A DNA stretch of 20,252 bases, taken from Haplomitrium mnioides (taxonomy: Eukaryota; Marchantiophyta; Haplomitriopsida; Calobryales). Shown piece by piece: positions 1 to 8,534 of this stretch; position 1 is the stretch's first letter; each line of letters opens with the position of its first letter. The stretch lies in NCBI GenBank assembly GCA_049999725.1, contig JBNGIS010034447.1, forward strand, positions 1 to 20,252. Reading direction: 5' to 3'. The notes beneath the pieces were generated by a model. That model searched no databases. It saw only the letters and a list, made by a program, of their open reading frames with translations, and was not told the DNA's origin. The position numbers were made by a program, and so were the translations under genes.

Positions 1-170
1 AAGGTGCAAGTGGGTAGGAACTTTGAAGAACATGCATGCTTGAACTTCAGAGTCCATGCGTGCATGGACTTCTTTGTTCAGTGCACACTTTTTTTTTTAA
101 GTTCTTGCTTTTCTGCATGTCATGTCATTATTTTTACTAATGCCAAATTCTTTTCATTCTTTATTTTCAG
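1..170 (+). other. 3' part of an intron of gene A (copy 1), with the tail of a 24-bp repeat array
   Basis: The stretch ends in a pyrimidine-rich acceptor, TTATTTTCAG, at 161-170. It aligns with the better preserved intron at 18875-19165, which lies at the same place in the other gene A copy. Positions 16-87 hold three 24-bp units (16-39, 40-63, 64-87) of the self-complementary repeat described at 1744-2156; the array runs off the left edge. The upstream exon is outside the window. Confidence 0.7.
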
Positions 171-782
171 TTCACTCAATATTTCGCAGATTTTGTTGAT
201 TCGTACAATGATGCAAAATAGATCGAGAGAGACTTCATCAAGTTGGCCATACAAATCAAAATTCTAAAGCCCAAGTAGGGCGTCAACATTCAACAGCTTG
301 TGCCGCATCTGAGTGCGGCAACATTCTCAACTCTCGCCACAGGGATTTCTTCACAGAAGAAGAGAAAGGAGCCGAAGTCAAGTGAGGCTCAGAAGAAAAG
401 AAAACCGACAGTGAAAAAGAAGAAACCTGCACCAGCACCTGTTGTTGAGGAGGAGCTAGCCTCCTCAAAATCTACAGCAAAGTCTACTTTGTCTACCCCC
501 TCATCTCCATCAGCGAGCAGCTTGAGGCAGGACTCGAAGCAGGAGCCGGAGCCAGTTCAAGCTCCAACGTCGAGAGCAAAGAGGCAATCCCACAAAGGGT
601 TGCGTACATTTCAAGAAAGAGAGCAGGTAGATCCTCAAACAACTTCTGAATTGGATAAAAATAAGATTAGGGAGTCGACAATCCAGCGCTGCAGAGTCTG
701 TGAAGAGACTATTACAATCAGGCTAGAAAACTTTAATCTGCCCAAGCCTGGAATAGACAACTGGAGTCCATTCCAAATTTGA

Positions 783-1180
783 AGATTAAACGAGGATTTT
801 GTAGAGCTTCTAGTGCACAGAATGCCTACCAATAACTACGCGCATTCTTTCTTCATTGTGGTTGTAGACCCAAAGTGTGGTCTCAAAGAAAAGTCAGAGT
901 TCACCATCAGGAACCCTAACAAAAATCATTACAAGATTGCAAGAGGCAATCACAGTGCTGCAGCAAGGCAACTACTTATTACAAAATATAGGGCAAAGAA
1001 TCCTGCTGTCGCTCTGTAACTGTTACGTGTACGTGGGTCTCACACCAACAGAGGCCTACATTTTTGCAATGGATGACAATTACGACCAGAGGTACAAGCT
1101 TGAGATGACCTCTATTCAAAAGGTCGAGTATTGGCATCAACGATTTGTGGAGAGTGGGATGGTTTTATCCCAAAAATTGA
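783..1180 (+). other. ParB-like (ParBc-type) domain in gene A
   Basis: Three blocks occur in the order expected of ParB-like domains. First is a box I-like stretch, EDFVELLVHRMPTNNY then FFIVVVDP (about 792-875). Second is HYKIARGNHSAAARQLL (927-977), which lines up with the ParB box II pattern Y-x-I-x-x-GERR-x-x-A; here GNHS replaces GERR, as GxH variants do in ParB-like enzymes outside chromosome segregation. Third is VYVGLTPTEAYIFAMDDN (1027-1080), resembling the LSxEEAxxLAxxEN block, followed by MTSIQKVEYWHQRF. A one-base frameshift near 1010-1020 separates blocks two and three. The assignment is by eye. Other folds with a GxH motif are possible, and no HTH part is recognised. Confidence 0.5.
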
Positions 1181-1645
1181 AAAGGGAGCTAGTGCTGGAA
1201 ACACTTGAGATCAAACCAAAGTCTACACTTTGAGAAGGCCGTGACTTCTCAAGACAACTGGTTTCAGCTAGCATTCAGAAGTGGAGAGCTCTAGGATTTA
1301 CAACAGAGCATTTTTTCAATGTGGGAGAAAAACATTGTGAAAGGCCAGAATCCAAAGGCCAAAGGATCTTTCAGGATGGAGGATATGAAGTGGACGCCTT
1401 GGAGGTCTCTTCAAGGTCTTCTAGATGAAGTAAAGATTTCAGTTTTGAAGCGGATGGAAGTCGGAGAGCTTTCAATGGACGAGATGTCTCGGGAGGCGGA
1501 GAGACACAAAGTTTTTGCCGTAATGGTGAAGAGCTTTTGTTTAGAGGTTTAATGCAGTTCTTGGAAAGAGGCAAGAGAGGAGTACCCTCTTCACACTCAA
1601 GCGTCGAAGATGGCCTCCTTTTATTCAAGCTTTGAGAAGCTTATG

Positions 1646-2227
1646 GTAATTCCTTTCTTTGGAACTTTATTTAATTATTTGTATTTGCATTGAATATTTT
1701 GTAAATTTTTGTTGTGTTTTAAAAACTTACGGCCCATGTGCTCTCGGACATCAAAGTCCATGCTCGCATGAACTTTGATGTCTAAGTATGCTTAGATTTC
1801 GAAGTCCAACATGGACTTCGAAGTCCCTGCACGCATTGACTTCAAAGTCTATGCGCGTATGGACTTCGAAGTCCATGCCCGCATGGACTTCAATGTCCAT
1901 ATGTGCATGGACTGTGAAGTCAAAGCGCTCTTGATTCCTAAAGTCCATGCGCATATGGACTTTGAAGTCAATGTGCTCTTGATTCCTAAAGTCCATGCAT
2001 GCATGGACTTCGAAGTCTAAGCACGCTTGGACTTCAAAGTTGAAGCGCGTGGAGTTATCAAAGTCCATGCGCGCATTGACTTTGAAGTCTTTGCGCACTT
2101 GGATTTCAAAGTCCATGCGGGCATGGACTTCGATGTCTATGCACACATGGACCCTAAAATGTTTTAGGGTCCTAACCTTTCTATGTTTTTATCACTCTGT
2201 AATGTTTTTGTTTTGATTTTTTCGTAG
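1646..2227 (+). other. Intron of gene A carrying the largest 24-bp repeat array
   Basis: The donor is ATG|GTAATT at 1645/1646 and the acceptor TTTTTTCGTAG ends at 2227. The coding frame resumes at 2228 (GDKTFKWQLAKK). About 70 percent of the intron is the repeat array 1744-2156. Confidence 0.65.
1744..2156. repeat. Tandem array of a self-complementary 24-bp unit (about 17 units)
   Basis: Units start every 24 bases without slippage from 1811 to 2147 (14 full units plus 10 bases), preceded by units at 1744 and 1768 and one 19-bp unit at 1792. Each unit is two joined palindromes: TGGACTTCGAAGTCCA and a CpG-rich centre of the form ATGCGCGCAT. The unit is therefore its own reverse complement and the array reads the same on both strands. 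Variation sits mainly in the centre (GCGC, GTGC, ATGC, CCGC, CACGC), much of it C-to-T or G-to-A change. Because 24 is a multiple of three, both strands stay open and would encode near-identical octapeptides (MDFEVHAR); this is not evidence of coding. Confidence 0.95.
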
Positions 2228-2539
2228 GGGGACAAAACATTTAAATGGCAGCTAGCGAAGAAGTTGACAGTAGCTGTGAAAGGAAGAAAGAAATCTGGGG
2301 TCGAGGAAGCCCATGAAGAACAACACCAGCCTCCCACGTTGGTCTCAAACCCTCTGGCTTTTCTTCTCCACTGCCAAAAGGCTAGAGAGTGGAAAGAAAG
2401 GCAGCAAAGTGGTGCTGCATCTCTCACAACAGAAGGAGTTGTGAGAGATGAGGAAGAAGATTTAATGTCTTATATCAATAGTCTTAACGTGGTATTTTAT
2501 CAAGTCCATAGAGAGGCCAATGCTTGACAATTGAAGGGC

Positions 2540-3320
2540 CTTGTGAAACCTAGGTGTTTCACTTTGGCTATTGCTGATATTTCTTACAGGTATAACCTAA
2601 AGGAATGCAAGCATGATGACTCGGAACCATTTTCAAAAGATGACATTTTGGATATGGTATCATCTTTTGCAGCAATAACAACTTTAGAGTTTTGGTCTTT
2701 TGTGATCATTCATTCTTTGCAGCAGTTTGGCATCGTCGAGAATGCTCTTTCTGAAGTCTGCTGTGCAATTGATCACGACATCTCGTGAGTTGTTCTTTTA
2801 TTTATTTATTTTTTTGATTTCTCTGTTTTTGATTTCTCTTACATTTTTGTTACAATGTTTGATTTGATTATTTATCTTTTTGCAGGGACAAAAGCAATAT
2901 TCATCATTCTGGTGGTCTCAGAATCACACATACCCACAAGTATTGGACGGTGGGCTACTAGACAAAGGAAGGAAAGAGGAGCATGTGCCTTTTCAATTTG
3001 CAGTCTTCTGTTGCGACCGGACTTCCTTGGTAGATTATGCGGAGTGTTTTTAGCTGCCCTAGAGGTTCGACAAAGCATAAACATCCAAGAGATGATGCTC
3101 TTGTGAATGTTTATCAAAAGTCGTAGGCTCTCTGCAAATTTTTTATTGACCATTTATCAACAGAGCAAGATTGGAGCCTTGATCTCTGATTTGGGTCTGG
3201 CACAAGCCTTATTTGTGCTTTAAAGCTGATGCGAAATTGCATCGCCGTGGAATATAATAGACGTCAGTCTATTTATATTCCTCAGACGGTTTTGGAGATG
3301 GCTTCCTTGCCATCCCATGT
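2540..3320 (+). other. Beta-class N4/N6 DNA methyltransferase domain in gene A
   Basis: The domain spans two exons and the 101-bp intron 2785-2885. In order: FTLAIADISYRYNL (2558-2599), the motif IV region where DPPY is expected and DISY is found; HDDSEPFSKDDILDMV; FWSFVIIHS (about 2690-2716), a strand-like motif V region; NVYQK (3106-3120), matching the N-x-x-QKP motif before motif I; and DWSLDL-stop-FGSGT (3172-3204), the SAM-binding FxGSGT loop, followed by ALKLMRNCIAVEYN. Motif IV before motif I is the beta-class order of bacterial and phage amino-methyltransferases. The D at the start of motif IV hints at an N6-adenine type, but the decayed box cannot settle adenine versus cytosine. Confidence 0.75.
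2785..2885 (+). other. Short intron of gene A (101 bp)
   Basis: The donor GTGAGT at 2785 follows ATCTC; a T-rich tract leads to acceptor TTTTTGCAG ending at 2885. Splicing joins the phase-2 codon TC+G, so the methyltransferase reading continues into DKSNIHHSGG in frame. Confidence 0.75.
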
Positions 3321-3504
3321 GACTAAGTCACAGATAGTTTTTCTTTACCACAAGGAACCTATTCCTCTTGGTACTACAGGTGCTTCTGGTGACTCTGTTG
3401 TAATATCGGAGACTGGAAAGTCTCGATAGGATTCTCTAGCGGCTGCAGATGCTCAGGCTGTAGATTTAGATGAGATAGTTCCTCCCGAAGAGGACAGAGT
3501 CTGA

Positions 3505-4281
3505 GAACCTCTTTGTACACTTTGCATCATTAATAAAATTTATTTTTTCCAAATCTTTCTTTGTCAAAGTTTCATCTTGTTGCTCTTTTAATCTATTTCA
3601 AGTCTTTTCATCACGATTCAATTTATTGCGCCTAAGAATAAGTTGACTCAATTGATAGTCTAAGAATGATTTGAAGTCTTTGCACATTATTTAGTGTCTT
3701 TTTGTATTAAGGCTTTGTAGTTCTTATTTGGATTCCATGTGCGTTTAAGTTGTAAGGTTATTGTTCAGAGTCCCTGCACCCGTTGGTCAAAGGGTTCTTG
3801 TTCAATGTCTATGTGTGCATAGGCTGCAAGGTTCTTGTTTAGAATCTTGGCTGGTAATGGCTCTAGGACTCTAGTTCAAAGTCCATGCGTGCATAGCTTC
3901 ATTGTTCTTGTTTAGAGTCTAAGCACGCATAGGATTTAGGATTCTTGTTCGGAATCTATGTGTGTATACGCTTTATGGTTTTGGTTTGGAGTCTATGCTT
4001 GCATAAGATTTGTTAGCTACGATGTTCAAAGTCAGGTTCAAAGTCCTTACTCAACTGGACATTTACATTTTCCTATAGTTTTTTTCCACCAAAAGATATA
4101 TGTTTTATTTCATTTATGATGAATTTAGTTTATTCACAATAGTGTCAAATTTTTATAAAATATTTAAATAACCAAAATTGTTTATAAAAACGATTTTTTT
4201 TAAAAGAAGATTTTAGTCGTAAATTTGATGTTTTTGAATGCCAAATCACCAGAAAAAAAATTTCCACTACCTAGTGAAATA
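3505..4281 (+). repeat. Gene A-side subterminal region of the transposon (copy 1)
   Basis: There is no gene here. From about 3612 the sequence is the reverse complement of 19484-20252, so it is a conserved part of the element. It splits in two. About 3740-4030 has spaced copies of the palindromic core (for example near 3805, 3882, 3922, 3957, 3993) with CATAGG/CCTATG or CATGG arms, about 35-80 bp apart, separated by TTCTTGTT-like text. About 4080-4281 is very AT-rich and has no such motif. Clustered short repeats near an end are typical of transposase-binding subterminal regions; binding is inference. Confidence 0.75.
3532..3537 (+). terminator. Polyadenylation-type signal of gene A
   Basis: AATAAA lies 28 bases after the gene A stop codon, in a T-rich setting. 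Confidence 0.5.
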
Positions 4282-4321
4282 GGAACTCAGTAGCAGTTCT
4301 TGGTTCAAAGTAGCGGTTGTT
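4282..4321 (+). repeat. Gene A-side terminal inverted repeat, copy 1 (right end)
   Basis: The segment ends in TTGGTTCAAAGTAGCGGTTG then TT, and matches the reverse complement of 19445-19483 almost base for base. Immediately after it, at 4322, homology switches to the interior of gene B (CAACTC..TTTCC, as on the minus strand near 17610), which marks the true end of the element to within a few bases. The end nucleotides look like AACAGCC/AACAACC when read inward. Confidence 0.8.
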
Positions 4322-6946
4322 CCAACTCAGAGTTTCCAAACGGTTGTGGACCTTTCTTCGTCCTTATCTGAGGGAGACCTCGATATTAATGATCAAAGTG
4401 TGTTTGTCCAAAATATAAAAAGCATACAATCTATGGACTATTTCAATTCTGGAGATGAATTGTTGTCCCTGATAGCACCACTCAAACAACGAGTGATTTC
4501 AATTCAAGTTGGACCTCGCAATGAGATTGGGAAATCTGAAGCAAACCGAATTCTTTTGGAGAAGTCTTTGGACGATAGTTTGGGAAATGATTCTAGCAAA
4601 GAATCTCAATCAATCAATATTTCCTTGGAGTTGTCACCAAGGGCACTGATTATATTACAAAACACATTTCTTAATGTCTGAAATATTGATCAAGATTTTG
4701 TTTTGGAATGGTGCAATTCTCCCGATCCTCAAGAAGTACCTCATCTTTCGAAAAAATTTTGCGAAGAAACAAACAGTCTTTATAATGATGATCAAGATCT
4801 TCAAGATGATAAATTATCTCATATGGTTAGATTCGCCTACGAACCAAACTGTCCAACACAACATAAGAATTCTTTGTTTGGGCCAAAACCCAAACGGATA
4901 AACACCTTACGTGAAAATTCTTTGCGTAAAGTCTGTCTTGATGAGAGCTTTGTGAAGAAAAAGCTTGATCCAATGTCAATTTCTAAATTGAAAAGAATTT
5001 CATGTTGTAGAAATAATTGCTTGTTGTTGTGCAAGAAAGCTTTTTTGAAAACTGTGAGAGAAACGTATTTTCAACAAAGCATGAAGAATCAAGATATCAC
5101 ATTGCAGTAGGGCATACCAAGAAAAGACTTTGATGTTGACAATTGGCTTACTCTGCTTGGCAGCACTATTGTTTGTAGAAGAGCCTTCAAATTAATACTA
5201 TTTGTAGGGAATGATAGAATCTAAAGGATTCAAAATCTCAAAAACGCAGATCCTAGAGGCATTTTTAGAAAAAGAAAATTATTTGCTAAAGGAGTTTTTG
5301 TATGTGAGTGGATAGATAGTTTTTTTCAAGGACACTACAAGAGAATACCCACTCATGAAGTTTATAACTTGCCCGATAATTTTACAAAATAGGAAGTGTA
5401 TGACTACTACACAACTTATTTGAAAGAGAAAGATCCCCATTGTATTATTAGTTTCTCAAGTTTTACAAAACATTGGAGAACTCATTTTCCAAATGTAAAA
5501 ATTCCAAAGCCAGCAATATTTGTTGTTTGTGAAACATGCAAAGAAATAAAATCATTGCCAGAAAAATATGTCTTGGAGTTCGACAAAGGTAAAAACTTTC
5601 TTCTCTTTTGAAACCTTTGGTTAGTCCATGCTCTTTTTTCTAGACTCAAAGCTTAGTTCTAGAGATGTTATGCTTTCTCAACTTAGTGCCAAAAGATATT
5701 TGTTTTGCTAAGTTGTTCAATAAACAAGATTTGAGTCGAATAATTCTTAGTAACTTGAGTTGTGAGAAGAGAGTGTATGCTCGCATAGGGTCCGCTGTTT
5801 TTAGTTTGAATCCAAACCTTGTCTACAATCAAATAAATTGAGGAAATGAATTTGATTCTTTGTGGTAACCTTAGCCTTGCAACAAGTTTTGCTTTTGTTG
5901 CTTTAAATCAAGAGCCCTTTCAAGAAAAAAATAGCAAGAACCGTTTACGTTGTTTGCAAATCCTATGCGCGTATAAGATTTATTCTTGTTTCTTTCAAAA
6001 CCAATTGCAACCCCATGTCAACAGTCAAAGAAAGCCATGATATTGGTGTTGTTACTTTGGTCCTATGCGTGCTTACAATCAATTGTTGTCTCCACTCATC
6101 CTATGCACGCATATGATGTGTTTTGGTTTTTTTTTATCTTTTGTGAACTAAGTGTCCCAACTACCTTTGAAACTATAGTTCCAATTTGTGACCCTTTGTT
6201 AGCAAATCTTGTTTTTCTTCTTCTAAAACCTATATCCTTAATAAAATAAAAACAAAGACTCGAAGAAAAATTTACCTTTCAACCTTTACAACTGTCAAAC
6301 ACTTGTAATGATTCTCAAAATGTTTGTCTAGGTTCTCAACTTGATGTTCAACAAACAAAAGAAGATACTCTAGTACAACAAATACTTTCTACACATCGAG
6401 CAATCTATGAAGTAGCATCTAGGCCACGAGAAGGGACTCTTTCACACAACACTCGATACGGGCACAAATTTGGCAATCTATATGAGATGAAAGCTTGAAT
6501 GTTTATTTGTGTTGTTGCATCTCTGGATCCAAAGGGCAGACCATTTTGGGTTGCCAAAGTTCTCGAAGTTTTGTTATTTGATGAGGAAGATCCCCCAAAC
6601 CCAAAACGAGTACGTGTTCAATGGTTTGCTTGTGAGGCTAATGATGCATTTTCTAGACAATGCTTCCTAGAAAAAATATCAGCAACAAAAGGGAAGCGCA
6701 AATACAAGTTGCATACTGATGTACTTGATGTGACACAAATTACGATTCTGTTTTTTGATTTTTCTTCTAACACAAAAAAACCAATTTAAGAAAACCACTC
6801 TAGCTACCATTAAATCAAATCTATTTGAGTACAAAAGACAAAAAAACCCTCAATCTTGAAATGTTTCAAAGAGATTCAATCATTGTCATTAACATTGAGA
6901 CAGATAAAGTAAATCTTGATGAGTCTTCTAAAAATGAATCAAATCC
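4322..6946 (+). pseudogene. Gene B (copy 2): DDE transposase remnant, 5'-truncated and missing its catalytic core
   Basis: This is a second copy of the transposase gene seen on the minus strand at 13855-18075. Its 5' end is cut at 4322 by the end of copy 1. The first exon (to about 5588, donor AAAG|GTAAAA) stays in one frame for over 1.2 kb, broken by stops at 4679, 5108, 5222 and 5390; at three of these the other copy has TGG or CAA where this has TAG or TAA. Visible parts: acidic/Ser-rich N-terminal region, Cys cluster SCCRNNCLLLC (5000-5032), SFFQGHYKRIPTHEVYNLP, FTKHWRTHFPNVKIPK, and CETC (5528-5539). After the intron the C-terminal part appears (about 6267-6789): GHKFGNLYEMK, PFWVAKVLEV, RVRVQWFAC. 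The exon with the IDxMDQ and LDN boxes is absent, deleted at about 6230. The usual C-terminus is lost at about 6941. It cannot make an active enzyme. Confidence 0.8.
5589..6266 (+). other. Gene B (copy 2) intron fused to the deletion that removed the DDE exon
   Basis: The donor at 5589 matches that of the other copy. To about 6230 the text follows the 5' part of the minus-strand intron of copy 3 (16373 down to about 15740), including spaced palindromic cores near 5776, 5967, 6063 and 6104 (for example CCTATGCGCGTATAAG, CCTATGCACGCATATG). At about 6230 it jumps to sequence that in copy 3 lies near 14590, inside coding sequence. No proper acceptor is left. Confidence 0.65.
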
Positions 6947-7420
6947 ATACAATGTTTCATTTTGTTGGTTTCTGTGTCTACGATTGCAAACTCATTCCCT
7001 TGACTTCTAGTTCACTTGGGCTTTTTATTAATGTTTTGTAATTGTTTTTTCAAAAAACAAGTTTCAAAGAGCACCATGTTTAGGAGTGCATAGAGTTTGT
7101 GCAACCAAACATATTTCAAAATAGTTTCTTGTGATGTGTATTTCAATTTTGGGCTTCAAATTGTAATCAGTGATAAATGCAATTTTCTTATGAAAACTTA
7201 CTATAATTTCTATACTTTCATCGATTTTGATTTTTCCAATACTTTTATAGAAACTAGTAATATTGTTTGATTTTGCATAACAAAATTGACTCTCACTCAT
7301 CATGCTTGTTGAAACGGCCAAAAATGACCCTAAAAAACTCATGTACTTTTTGTTCTTAAGAAATATCCTCATTTTCTTTGTTTTTTGAGCTCAAAAAACC
7401 ACAAATTTGTCTAAGAAAAA
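6947..7420 (+). other. Gene B 3' flank (copy 2), non-coding
   Basis: No gene is supported. The stretch is the reverse complement of 12310-12780, in the same position between gene B and the terminal repeat of copy 3. It is AT-rich and has one degenerate motif copy near 7087. Confidence 0.65.
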
Positions 7421-7467
7421 GGTTCATGTTTTGAGTACCTTAGTCCTGGTTCAAAGTAGTGGCTATT
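7421..7467 (+). repeat. Gene B-side terminal inverted repeat, copy 2
   Basis: It contains GGTTCATGTTTTGAGTAC and then CTGGTTCAAAGTAGTGGC, ending around CTATT. It is inverted relative to 12263-12309 and shares TTCAAAGTA and flanking bases with the gene A-side ends. After 7467 the text changes to an antisense gene B fragment (TCATATATGTTGCC, compare TCATATAGATTGCC near 14332). Confidence 0.7.
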
Positions 7468-7505
7468 TCATATATGTTGCCAAATTTGTGCTTGTATCTA
7501 GCGTT
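7468..7505 (-). pseudogene. Fragment of an older gene B copy (copy 0), left piece
   Basis: Together with 12193-12262 this gives about 110 bp matching, on the minus strand, the gene B exon part seen at 6365-6480 (+) and 14330-14440 (-), the region before GHKFGNLYEMK. It is bounded by the end of copy 2 on the left and is split by the copia insertion. Bases 7501-7505 (GCGTT) are the left target-site copy. Confidence 0.7.
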
Positions 7506-7927
7506 TATTGAGATTTTGAGCTATGCCACTCGTTCTTCATTTGGTATACCAGTATGATTTGGTATTCTACTGATGGTATACCATGGTGGTACACCATGGG
7601 GATCTGGTGTTTTGGTTGGATGGCTGGTATTATCCCAATGTATGTAGTGTATGTATGCGTGTATGTAGACTAGGTATTTGGTTAGAGTACATCCCTTGTA
7701 TTTGTATCGTGTGGTTGAGGATGTATTTGAGTTTGTGTGGCTACGAAGGATAGTCTTGTAGGTATATAAAGGGGATGACGGGTCACTCACCTATGCACAC
7801 TCGCTTGCTTGCTATAGAAATACTTTTGCAATAAAGTATATGAGAAGAAACTAACCGTATCAGCCTTTTGAATTCTCATCTACATCTCTTAGGTCTCTTT
7901 TTGATCTCTCTCTTTGATTTTTCAACA
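7506..7927 (+). repeat. 5' LTR of the copia element
   Basis: 422 bp. It holds TATATAAA (7763-7770) and AATAAA (7830-7835), in the order expected for U3-R-U5 transcription start and processing. The 5' part contains several copies of the palindrome TGGTATACCA. It lacks the 27-bp duplication present in the 3' LTR. Confidence 0.9.
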
Positions 7928-7939
7928 TGGTATCAGAGC
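7928..7939 (+). other. Primer-binding site (initiator Met tRNA)
   Basis: TGGTATCAGAGC directly follows the LTR end TTCAACA. This is the classic 12-base site of plant LTR elements complementary to the 3' end of initiator-methionine tRNA. Confidence 0.93.
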
Positions 7940-8534
7940 AGGTTTATGAATAGAGAGATTTTTCATGAAAATAGAGAAAGTATCTAGTGGAAGTTGAGTT
8001 GATCTCCAACAAAAACAAAAGTGGATTTAGTGCTTCCTTGAAGCTGATTTCTGGCTACTTGCAATCTTGATTATTGGTTGCACAAACTTGGTCTTTGCTG
8101 ATTCATGATCCCGACTCCTAGGAATTCACAAATTGATTGTTGGTGCATCGAGACTCTGATTTTGTGTATTTTGTATGTCACGTATTGACATGTATTTCAT
8201 CAACAAGTTGTGTCTTCATCTGCCTCCGTATGATCTGGTTCTATTATTGTGAAGAACAAAAGCAATTAAAGATCACATGATTCTTCTGTATACCAAGGCT
8301 TCTGATTCAAACATATATCAAAGCCAAACATAATGTATACCAAGATTTCTAATTCAGACATATATCAAAGTGAGCAATATTTCATTCTCTGCACATCGCA
8401 AAGTCAGACACCAACAACTTGTTGACTATATACCCTCACTGTATATCATATAATCCTATATTATATTATATATTGTGATATCTAAGGTAGTCACAGGAGG
8501 TGACACAAATTTTTGAATTTCTTGAGGGTTCAAA
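7940..8534 (+). other. Untranslated leader of the copia element, with a 47-bp tandem duplication
   Basis: No open frame is supported. 8287-8333 and 8334-8378 are diverged tandem copies (each starts TGTATACCAAG and contains ACATATATCAAAG). 8450-8485 is a run of A/T with TATATTATATTATATA. Confidence 0.7.

Larger units (their letters stand above)
171..3504 (+). pseudogene. Gene A (copy 1), 5'-incomplete: ParB-like domain plus N4/N6 DNA methyltransferase, transposon-borne
   Basis: Three exons are visible: 171-1645, 2228-2784 and 2886-3504, separated by GT-AG introns; the first exon(s) lie outside the window. Exon 171-1645 starts like the copy at 19166, runs through a Lys/Pro/Ser-rich linker (about 350-640) and then a ParB-like region (about 783-1180). 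Exons 2228-2784 and 2886-3504 carry a beta-class amino-methyltransferase: degenerate motif IV (ADISY, 2573-2587), NVYQK (3106-3120) and FGSGT (3190-3204) followed by KLMRNCIAVEYNRRQ. The final stop is TGA at 3502-3504, with AATAAA at 3532-3537. The gene is dead: in-frame stops interrupt every exon, there are frameshifts near 1010-1020 and around 1230-1320, and motif IV has lost its prolines. Exon 2886-3504 keeps one frame through five nonsense codons. From family knowledge, such fusions modify DNA in phages and bacteria. A role in protecting or marking the transposon is inference. Confidence 0.75.

Noticed and set aside
1-170. CATGCATG motifs as seed-type RY enhancer elements
   Set aside because: They are variants of the 24-bp repeat, present wherever the palindrome centre reads GCATGC.
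1751-2146. Long open frames on both strands across the 24-bp array, encoding repeated MDFEVHAR-like octapeptides
   Set aside because: A self-complementary unit with period divisible by three keeps both strands open automatically. The array lies between good splice sites inside an intron, and units vary without regard to codon position.
1744-2156. CRISPR-like regular repeat array
   Set aside because: Units are contiguous with no unique spacers and no cas genes; the setting is a eukaryotic transposon intron.
4679-5392. Stop codons corrected by RNA editing
   Set aside because: U-to-C editing in plants is organellar; these are nuclear-type elements with frameshifts and deletions as well, so simple decay is sufficient.
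7928-7939. tRNA gene fragment at the initiator-Met match
   Set aside because: Only the 12-base primer-binding complement is present; no cloverleaf follows.
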